A program made the position numbers and the translations under genes. Positions 48,869 through 55,927 of a stretch of DNA of 64,000 bases are shown piece after piece (the first letter of the stretch is position 1; each line of letters opens with the position of its first letter). The notes under the pieces were generated by a model. That model saw nothing but the letters and a program-made list of their open reading frames with translations. It was not told the origin of the DNA and made no database searches. Source of the stretch: Acidobacteriota bacterium (GTDB taxonomy: Bacteria; Acidobacteriota; UBA6911); contig JAAYCX010000015.1 in the NCBI GenBank assembly GCA_012729555.1, positions 41,139 to 105,138 on the forward strand. The letters are read 5' to 3'.

Positions 48869-50460
48869 TCGGAAACCTCCGGGTTGAAGCGGTAGGGGCG
48901 CCCCCGGATCTCGGGGATGACGTCGAAATTCTCCGCCGGCGGGGGGGAGGCGATGCGCCACTCGAGCGTCACGCCCCCCCACGGGTTGGCTTCAGCCCTC
49001 TTCCCCCTCCGGAGCGCCGCGACCAGGTTGGCGAAGAAAAGCACCAGCCCCGCCGCCAGGATGAAGCCCCCCACGCTCGCGAGGACGTGGCCCGTGTGGT
49101 ACTGCGGCAGGTGGGTGAAATAGCGCCGCGGCATCCCCATGTACCCCAGCACCAGCATGCCGAAATAGAGGAGGTTGAAGCCGACGAAGATGGGGGCCCA
49201 GGCGAGGTTTGCGATCCTCTCGTTGTAGGTCCTCCCGAACATCTTGGGGAACCAGTAGAGGAGCGCGGCGAAGAAGGCGATGCCCGTCCCCCCGAACATC
49301 ACGTAATGGAAATGGCCGACGATGAAATAGGTGTCGTGCAGGTGGACGTTCACCGCCAGGGCCCCCTGCATCAGCCCCGTCAGCCCGCCGATGGCGAAGA
49401 GGAACACGAACGTCAGCGCGTACAGCATCGGGGGCCGGACCTCGATGGCCCCCTTGTAGAGGGTGGAGGTCCAGTTGAAGACCTTGATGGCGCTCGGCAC
49501 GGCCACGAGGAAGGTGAAGAGGGAAAAGAGGAGGTTGGCCTGCTCCGACATCCCGCTCGTGAACATGTGGTGGCCCCAGACCAGCGAGCCCAGGAACGCG
49601 ATCGCCATCGAGGACCAGGCGATGGCCCGGTAGCCGAAGACCGTGCGGTGGGCGAAGGTGGGGAGGATTTCGGTGATGGCCCCCATGGCGGGGAGGATCA
49701 TGATGTAGACCGCCGGGTGGGAATAGGTCCAGAACAGGTGCTGGTACAGGATCGGATCCCCCCCCTTGGCCGGGTCGAACACGCCGATGCCGAACACCCG
49801 CTCGGCGATGACGAGCAGCAGGGTGATGCCGACGATGGGGGTGGCCAGGAGCTGGACCCAGGCGGTCCCGTACAGCGACCAGGCGAACAGGGGCATCCGG
49901 TGCCACGTCATCCCCGGGGCCCTCAGCCGGTGGATGGTGGTGATGAAATTGAGCCCGGTCAGGATCGAGCTGAACCCCAGCATGAAGACGCCGAAAAGCC
50001 CCAGGGTGACGTTCGTGCCGGTGCGGACGCTGAAGGGGACGTAGAACGTCCACCCGGTGTCGGGGGCCCCGTCCCCCGTGAAAAGGGAGACGAAGACGAT
50101 GACGGTGCCGGCGACGAAGGCGTACCACGACATCAGGTTCAGGCGCGGGAAGGAGACGTCGCGGGCGCCGATCATGATGGGGAGGAAAAAGTTCCCGAAC
50201 ACGGCCCCGAGCCCCGGCAGGACGAACATGAAGATCATGATGACGCCGTGGACCGTGAAGAAGGCGTTGTACACCTGCGGCGCGAAGAGCGGCGGGTCGA
50301 GCACCAGCTGCTCCACCCGCATGAGCACCCCGATGACGACGGCGACGAAGAAGAGGCCCGTCATGGTGGCCAGGTACAGAATCCCGATCCTCTTGTGGTC
50401 GGTGGAAAGGACCCAGCCCGCGATCCCCCCGCGCCCGCCCGTATCCAGATAGTTCGACAT
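48865..50460 (-). CDS. Cytochrome c oxidase subunit I (heme-copper oxidase, A2 type)
   Basis: This 531-residue catalytic subunit has twelve predicted membrane helices. Heme and CuB ligands are visible in FTVHGVIMIFMF, WTYSHPAVYIMILP (CuB His and the cross-linked Tyr) and VGHFHYVMFGG. The usual Glu of the D-channel (HPEV) is replaced by HPAV with a YS pair just before it, the signature of A2-type caa3 oxidases such as those of Thermus and Rhodothermus. It forms the oxygen-reducing, proton-pumping core with the downstream subunits. Confidence 0.95.
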   Translation of the reverse strand: MSNYLDTGGRGGIAGWVLSTDHKRIGILYLATMTGLFFVAVVIGVLMRVEQLVLDPPLFAPQVYNAFFTVHGVIMIFMFVLPGLGAVFGNFFLPIMIGARDVSFPRLNLMSWYAFVAGTVIVFVSLFTGDGAPDTGWTFYVPFSVRTGTNVTLGLFGVFMLGFSSILTGLNFITTIHRLRAPGMTWHRMPLFAWSLYGTAWVQLLATPIVGITLLLVIAERVFGIGVFDPAKGGDPILYQHLFWTYSHPAVYIMILPAMGAITEILPTFAHRTVFGYRAIAWSSMAIAFLGSLVWGHHMFTSGMSEQANLLFSLFTFLVAVPSAIKVFNWTSTLYKGAIEVRPPMLYALTFVFLFAIGGLTGLMQGALAVNVHLHDTYFIVGHFHYVMFGGTGIAFFAALLYWFPKMFGRTYNERIANLAWAPIFVGFNLLYFGMLVLGYMGMPRRYFTHLPQYHTGHVLASVGGFILAAGLVLFFANLVAALRRGKRAEANPWGGVTLEWRIASPPPAENFDVIPEIRGRPYRFNPEVSE

Positions 50461-50490
50461 CTCAGGCCTCTCTGCGGTCGTTTCCCGCCC

Positions 50491-51294
50491 TCATTCAGAG
50501 TCTCCGCCCCGGGAAGCGGAGCGCTTCCCCCTCCTGGACCGCCGGAGGATCAGGACGACGAACAGCGCGGCGAGGAGGAGGATGATGCCCCCCGCCAGGC
50601 GCGTCACGCTGAGGACGTAGGTCCGCCCCTCGGGATCGTAGGTGTAGCAGAAAGCCAGCACCCGGGAAATGGTCGGGCGCACCCGCCCGCCGGCCGCTTC
50701 CCTTATGGCCATCTCCACGTCCGCCGGGACATAGCTGGTGCCGTAGATATAGCGGCTGATGACACCGTCGGGCGTCAGCAGGATGATGGCGCCCGGGTGG
50801 GCGAACATCTCCCCCTGCCGCAGGTATCGGTAACCGGCCGAATCGGCCACCTTCCGGGTGTTCCCGCCCGTGCCGGTCAGGAAGCGCCAGGCTCCCGGGG
50901 GGAAAGGGCGGCGCATCCGGTTCAGGTAGTTGGCCTTCTTCTCGCGTGCCAGCGCGGGGGTATCGGCGGGGTCGAAGCTGACGGCGACGATGTCGTAATC
51001 CTTCCCCGGCTCCGCCTCGAGCCGGTTCACCACGCTGACCATGTTGTTGAGCATCGTGGGACAGATCCCGGGACAGCTGAAATAGTTGAAGATCAGGATC
51101 ACCGGCCGCCCGACGAACTGCCCGAGCGTGACCTCCGCGCCGCTTTCGTCCCGGAGCGGCACGTCCAGGGCGACGAGGGCGCCGAGCTTCTCGTCGATGC
51201 CGACCTCGCCCCCCTCCTCCACCTGGCCGCGACCGGCCGGGACGCTCAGCATCCACAGCAGGCACGGCACCAGCAACACCGCCGTCTTCCTCAT
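50491..51294 (-). CDS. SCO1/SenC-family copper chaperone
   Basis: This 267-residue protein has a signal peptide, a thioredoxin-like domain (about 45-215) and a C-terminal membrane helix (about 233-253). The copper ligands are present: FSCPGICPTM (CxxxCP) and the downstream histidine in MFAHPGAIILL. Sco proteins load copper into the CuA site of subunit II, consistent with its place directly before cox1. The C-terminal anchor, instead of an N-terminal one, is a variant found in several bacterial groups. Confidence 0.9.
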   Translation of the reverse strand: MRKTAVLLVPCLLWMLSVPAGRGQVEEGGEVGIDEKLGALVALDVPLRDESGAEVTLGQFVGRPVILIFNYFSCPGICPTMLNNMVSVVNRLEAEPGKDYDIVAVSFDPADTPALAREKKANYLNRMRRPFPPGAWRFLTGTGGNTRKVADSAGYRYLRQGEMFAHPGAIILLTPDGVISRYIYGTSYVPADVEMAIREAAGGRVRPTISRVLAFCYTYDPEGRTYVLSVTRLAGGIILLLAALFVVLILRRSRRGKRSASRGGDSE

Positions 51295-51313
51295 CCCGTC
51301 CCCCCCTCCTCCA

Positions 51314-52246
51314 TTATTTCACACCCCCCGGCCCGGACGCGAGCCGTCGCAGCAGTTCCCGGTGGAGGCGCTCCCACTCCTCCGTCGTCAGAGTGGCCAG
51401 GCGGGGCGCAAACCCGTTGCCCGGAACCCCGGGGAGCAGAAACTCCGCGAGATCGGCCTCGCTCCCCCGCCACCGGTCGGAGCGCGCGAGGACCAGGGAA
51501 GCCCGGGACGGGTCGGCCACCACCCGCCCGAGGAGCTCCCCCCCGGGGACCGAAAGGTCGATCGGCGGGTTCCCGCCCTCCGCAGCCCCGAATTCGGCCT
51601 CAAGCCGCGCCATCGCCAGGCTGACCGGGATCCGGTTCGGCACCCGCTCCCCCGCCGAGGCGAGCGCCCCCCCGAGCGCCTCGACCGCCGCGGGGTCGGC
51701 CGGTTCGGCCGGCGCGCCTCCGAGCGCCAGGACATGGTGGGCAAGGGCCATGCGGTCCTTCCGGGAGAGGAAATCGTAGGGCGTCATCGACGTCTTCGGG
51801 ATCCCCTCCTCCAGCGTCCGGAAAAGGCCGGGAAGATGACGTCCGTGGACCCAACCTTCCGACCCCGCGAGGTTGCGCGGGCGCGGGTTCATCGTTCCGG
51901 CGGCCGGCCCGTCCCCCTCCCCGCGCGGGCCGTGACAGGTGACGCATTGGGCGGCGTAGAGCTCCTCTCCGCGCGCGCGCAGTTCGGGCGTCGGCTCCAT
52001 CAGGGAGTCGGGATCGACGGGGGGGATGACCCTCCCCCGGGCCGGGGGGAATTCGGTGGGATCGAGCCAGCCCGAATTTCCGGCGACCGGACGCACCGCC
52101 GCCTCGGTCGCGGGTTTGGCGGCGCTGCGCATCCCGGGCACGACGAGGATGGCGAAGAGCGCGGCCACCGACAGCCCCGCCAGCACGACGGCCAGGGCCG
52201 CGAGCAGCCGCCGGAGTTCCTCCCGGTCCAGGTATCGCTCGATCAT
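51314..52246 (-). CDS. Membrane-anchored monoheme cytochrome c
   Basis: This 310-residue protein has an N-terminal membrane helix (about 14-37) and one heme c motif, CVTCHGPRGEGDG near 101. A Met in IPKTSMTPYDFL is the probable distal ligand. The C-terminal 130 residues are poor in recognisable motifs. Its start overlaps the actF stop (ATGA). It probably carries electrons between ACIII and the caa3 oxidase, or is an extra ACIII subunit; position is the only evidence. Confidence 0.82.
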   Translation of the reverse strand: MIERYLDREELRRLLAALAVVLAGLSVAALFAILVVPGMRSAAKPATEAAVRPVAGNSGWLDPTEFPPARGRVIPPVDPDSLMEPTPELRARGEELYAAQCVTCHGPRGEGDGPAAGTMNPRPRNLAGSEGWVHGRHLPGLFRTLEEGIPKTSMTPYDFLSRKDRMALAHHVLALGGAPAEPADPAAVEALGGALASAGERVPNRIPVSLAMARLEAEFGAAEGGNPPIDLSVPGGELLGRVVADPSRASLVLARSDRWRGSEADLAEFLLPGVPGNGFAPRLATLTTEEWERLHRELLRRLASGPGGVK

Positions 52247-53358
52247 AGCCGGAACTCCAGGCCTTCGCGCAGGAAGGGGTCGCCGACCGGCATCGCCTCG
52301 CCGCGCCCCATCAGGCGGCGCACCCGCCAGACCCCCCCGGAGAGAAAGAGCAGGGCGAAGGCAAGTTCGGGCCAGCCGAAAAGAGGCGCCCCCGCGACGG
52401 AGGGGAAGAGCATCCAGTAGAGGTCGAGCCAGTGCATGGCCAGCATGAGGAGCGAAACCCCGAAGAGGAGCCGGGGACGGCTCTTGGCGTCACGCGGGAT
52501 CAGGACCAGGAACGGCACCAGGAAATGGAGCAGCGCCAGGGCCAGCAGCATCCCCCCCCAGGCGCCGTGGAGGCGTTCCCCGTACCAGAAGACCTCCTCG
52601 GGGATGTTGGCGTACCACATGAGCAGGTACTGCGCGAAGCCGATGTAGGCCCAGAACACCGTGAAGGCGAAGAGGAACCCGCCGAGATTGTGAAGGTGGT
52701 CCGGCCCGACGCCGGCGAGCCGCCCCACCTCCCTCAGGTGAAGGGTGAAGAGGGTGGTGGCCGCCAGCCCGGCGAGGAAGGCGCCGGCGAAGACATACAC
52801 CCCGAAGATGTCGCTGTACCACACCGGCTCGAGGCTCGAGATCCAGTCGAAGGCCGTCACCGTGACGGTGAGCCCCAGGATCACCATGAAGAGGGGGGCG
52901 AAGCGGCGGGCGCGGCGGTTGAACCTGGGGTCCCCCGTCTTGTCCTGACGCCGCGACCCGCGCACCAGGACCGCGTAGGAGACCGTCCAGAGGAGGACGC
53001 AGGCCGCGACCCGGAGGGCGAAAAACGGTTCGTTGAGCCACGCGCTCTTCCCCGCGACCAGGGGATCGCGGAGCCCCTCGGCCGACGCCCAGGGGTAGAG
53101 GGTCCCGAGCGAGAGCAGGCCCACGAGCGCCGCCCCCCCCATCGGCGGGACCAGGCCCGCGATCGTCTCCGGCACCCGCCGCAGCGGCACGCTCCAGCGC
53201 GCCCCCACCACGTGCTCCAGGGCCACCAGGAAGAGGCTCCCGAGCCCCGTCGTGAGCAGGAACAGGAACCAGAGGACCCAGTTGATCCAGAACCGCTCCC
53301 GCTCGCAGAGGAAGAAGGCCGCGGCCACCCCCGCGAGCCCCAGGGCGGCCGCCGTCAT
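52243..53358 (-). CDS. actF: Alternative complex III subunit ActF
   Basis: This 371-residue integral membrane protein has about ten hydrophobic segments and is related to the NrfD-like ActC family. Recognisable pieces are VTAFDWISSLEPVWYSDIFGVYVFAG and IGFAQYLLMWYANIPEE, read in part as FDWISSLEPVWYSDIFG, which is characteristic of ActF. It belongs to the quinol:electron acceptor oxidoreductase complex. I chose the ATG at 53358; a GTG two codons upstream is also possible. It lies 23 bases after the ActD-ActE fusion. Confidence 0.87.
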   Translation of the reverse strand: MTAAALGLAGVAAAFFLCERERFWINWVLWFLFLLTTGLGSLFLVALEHVVGARWSVPLRRVPETIAGLVPPMGGAALVGLLSLGTLYPWASAEGLRDPLVAGKSAWLNEPFFALRVAACVLLWTVSYAVLVRGSRRQDKTGDPRFNRRARRFAPLFMVILGLTVTVTAFDWISSLEPVWYSDIFGVYVFAGAFLAGLAATTLFTLHLREVGRLAGVGPDHLHNLGGFLFAFTVFWAYIGFAQYLLMWYANIPEEVFWYGERLHGAWGGMLLALALLHFLVPFLVLIPRDAKSRPRLLFGVSLLMLAMHWLDLYWMLFPSVAGAPLFGWPELAFALLFLSGGVWRVRRLMGRGEAMPVGDPFLREGLEFRL

Positions 53359-53381
53359 CGTCACCTGTCTGGAGTCCCCCC

Positions 53382-54530
53382 TCACCGCGCCCCCCCCTCG
53401 AAATCGGTGTCGAGCGCGTTGAGCGCCCGCTCGAGCACCCGGACATAATGCACCGCCGCCCAGCGCTCCTCCTCGGCGAGATCGGACGAGTAGGGGGGCA
53501 TGGCGTTCTTGCCGGTGACGATGACGTGATAGATCGCGCCGTCGGAGAGTTCCCGCCCGGCCCCGGCCGTGAGACGGGTCGGACTGGCCCCGTAAGCGTC
53601 CGTGAGGAAACCCTCCCCGTTCCCCAGGAGGCCGTGGCATACGGCGCAGTGGGTGTCGTAGACCGCGCGTCCCCGCCGGAAGACCGCGGCGCTCCCCGGC
53701 AGCGGGTTCACCAGCCGCGAGGCCTCCTCCTCGTTCGGGAGCGGCCCGGGAGGCGCCCCCTGGCTGACGGTGCCCGCCACCGGGGGCCGCATACCGGAAC
53801 CGTCCGCAAAAAACGGGTTCCCCGACTGCGGGTCGAGCCGCGGCTGATCGAGCATGTGCACCATGGGGATCAGGCGGGGAAAGAGCTTGATCCCCCAGTA
53901 GGTCGTCCCCGCCGCGGCGAGGCACGCCAGGAGGATGGCCCCGAGCGTGGCCGCCAGGAGTTTCGGGGAAGCGGGACCGGGCGCGGGAGGGCGCTCCACC
54001 ACCTCGACCGCCGCGGCCCCCGCCTCCTCGAGGAGGAGGGCGAGCGCCTGCGCGTCGAGCGGTTCCCCGGCCGATTCCACCGCCAGGCCGAACCGGTCCC
54101 GGGTCAAGAGCGCCATCGACCTCGAGCGGAGCATGGGGTGTCCGAGCCCGGGCAGGCGGTTGAGCAGCAGCAGCATCCCCAGTCCCGCGGTGAGGGCGGC
54201 GAACAGGACGGTGATCTCGAACAGGATCGGGACGAAGGCCTCCCAGGAAAACACCGGCTTGCCCGCCGTCACCAGCGGGTAGTCCCGCCCGCTGGTCCAG
54301 AGCTCGAGCACCAGGGCCGAAAGCGCCCCGATGAGGCCCATGACGAACACCATCCCCCCGATCGGGGATTTCCGGTAGCCCAGCGCCCGGTCGAGGCCGT
54401 GCACGGGGTAGGGGGTGTAGGCCTCCAGGCGGTGGCCCGTCCTCCCCTTCACCTTCCCGATCGCCTCGAGGAGCGCGTCGGGGGTGTCGAACAGGCCCAG
54501 GACCGAGAAGGGCCCCTGCGCGGGATTCAT
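53382..54530 (-). CDS. Fused ActD-ActE subunit of alternative complex III
   Basis: This single 382-residue frame contains two ACIII subunits that are usually separate. Residues about 1-170 match ActD (DUF3341): GLFDTPDALLEAIGKVKG, YTPYPVHGLDRALG, SGRDYPLVTAGKPVFSW and two membrane helices. A further helix near 190-210 leads to an ActE-like monoheme cytochrome c, with NPFFADGSGMRPPVAGTV, CAVCHGLLGNGEGF near 292 and NAMPPYSSDL as Met-ligand region. Free ActE is commonly a lipoprotein; here the membrane segment does the anchoring. Start and stop overlap the neighbouring pattern (ATGA with actC), and no internal stop or frameshift is needed. Confidence 0.85.
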   Translation of the reverse strand: MNPAQGPFSVLGLFDTPDALLEAIGKVKGRTGHRLEAYTPYPVHGLDRALGYRKSPIGGMVFVMGLIGALSALVLELWTSGRDYPLVTAGKPVFSWEAFVPILFEITVLFAALTAGLGMLLLLNRLPGLGHPMLRSRSMALLTRDRFGLAVESAGEPLDAQALALLLEEAGAAAVEVVERPPAPGPASPKLLAATLGAILLACLAAAGTTYWGIKLFPRLIPMVHMLDQPRLDPQSGNPFFADGSGMRPPVAGTVSQGAPPGPLPNEEEASRLVNPLPGSAAVFRRGRAVYDTHCAVCHGLLGNGEGFLTDAYGASPTRLTAGAGRELSDGAIYHVIVTGKNAMPPYSSDLAEEERWAAVHYVRVLERALNALDTDFEGGAR

Positions 54531-55927
54531 CGCTCCTCCTTCCCGGAACGGGGCTGGGCCCCGGGCAGAACCATTTTCATCTCCGTGGTGGCGATCACGG
54601 GGAGCACCCGGGCAAACAGCAGCACCAGGGTGAAGAAGAGGCCGAACGACCCCACGAGGATGCCGTAGTCCACCAGCGTCGGGCGGTAGACGTGCCACGA
54701 GGAGGAGAGGAAGTCCTGGTGCAGCGAGCTGACGATGATGACGAAGCGCTCGAACCACATCCCGACGGTCACCGCCAGGGAGACGAAGACCATCCCCGGG
54801 ATGCTGCGGCGGAACCGGCGCAGCCAGAGGAGCTGGGGGATGGCGACGTTGCAGGCGATGGTGATCCAGCCCGCCAGGCCGTAGGTCCCGCCGATGTACT
54901 GCCTGAAGGTGTGATGGATGCTCGGGTTCATGCTGTACCAGGCGGTGAACCCCTCGAGGAGGTAGGCGTACCCCATCAGGCAGGAGCAGGTGAGGATCAC
55001 CCGGTTCATCATGTCGAGGTGGTAGGCGGTGATGAGGTGCTCGAGGTGCATGGTGGAGCGCACCACGACCATGGCCATGACCACCATGGCGAAGCCGGCG
55101 AAGACGGCGCCCGCCACGAAATAGGGGGGGAAGATGGTCATGTGCCAGCCGGGCACCAGGGAAACGGCGAAATCGAAGGAAACCACGCTGTGCACGGAGA
55201 GGACCAGGCCGGTGGCCAGGCCGGCGATGACGAGGTAGGCCCGCTCGTAATGGTGCCAGTGCGAGGAAGCCCCGCGCCACCCGAGGGAGAGCACGGAATA
55301 GACGAAGCGGCGGACGCCGGGCGCGGTCCGGTCCCGGAGCGAGGCCAGGTCGGGGATGAGGCCGATGTACCAGAAGAGGAGGGAGATGAGGAAGTAGGTG
55401 TTGACGGCGAAAACGTCCCAGAGGAGGGGGGAGCGGAAGTTGGGCCACATCCCGCGCTGGTTGGGGTAGGGGGCGAGCCAGAACGCGAGCCACGGCCGCC
55501 CCACGTGGATGAGGGGGAAGAGGGTGGCGCAGATCACCGCGAAGATCGTCATCGCCTCGGCGAAGCGCGAAATCGAGTTGCGCCAGCGGGCGCGGAAGAG
55601 GAGGAGGATGGCCGATATCAGGGTGCCGGCGTGGCCGATCCCGACCCAGAACACGAAATTGATGATGTCGAACGCCCAGGCGACCGGGATGTTGTTCCCC
55701 CAGACCCCGATCCCGGTGGCGATCGTGTAGAGGATGAGGACGATCCCCAGGAGCGCCGCCGTCGAGGTGACGCCGAAGGCGATGAACCAGGCAAGCGGGG
55801 GGCGCCGGCCCACGGGGGTGAGCAGCTGGTCGTCGAGGTCCCCGATGCGGACCGGGCCCTCGAGCACCGGGGGGGGCTTCAGGGACTCCAGGATCGACGC
55901 GCGCGCGCCCGCCGCCGGTCCCGTCAT
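54527..55927 (-). CDS. actC: Alternative complex III subunit ActC (NrfD/PsrC-like)
   Basis: This 466-residue membrane protein of the NrfD/PsrC family has about ten helices and probably holds the quinol-binding site of ACIII. Visible family segments include FWVGIGHAGTLISAILLLF, HVGRPWLAFWLAPYPNQRG, SVHSVVSFDFAVSLVPGWH and GGTYGLAGWITIACNV. It overlaps actB by four bases at its start and the ActD-ActE gene by four bases at its end (both ATGA), which indicates coupled translation of complex subunits. Confidence 0.92.
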   Translation of the reverse strand: MTGPAAGARASILESLKPPPVLEGPVRIGDLDDQLLTPVGRRPPLAWFIAFGVTSTAALLGIVLILYTIATGIGVWGNNIPVAWAFDIINFVFWVGIGHAGTLISAILLLFRARWRNSISRFAEAMTIFAVICATLFPLIHVGRPWLAFWLAPYPNQRGMWPNFRSPLLWDVFAVNTYFLISLLFWYIGLIPDLASLRDRTAPGVRRFVYSVLSLGWRGASSHWHHYERAYLVIAGLATGLVLSVHSVVSFDFAVSLVPGWHMTIFPPYFVAGAVFAGFAMVVMAMVVVRSTMHLEHLITAYHLDMMNRVILTCSCLMGYAYLLEGFTAWYSMNPSIHHTFRQYIGGTYGLAGWITIACNVAIPQLLWLRRFRRSIPGMVFVSLAVTVGMWFERFVIIVSSLHQDFLSSSWHVYRPTLVDYGILVGSFGLFFTLVLLFARVLPVIATTEMKMVLPGAQPRSGKEER

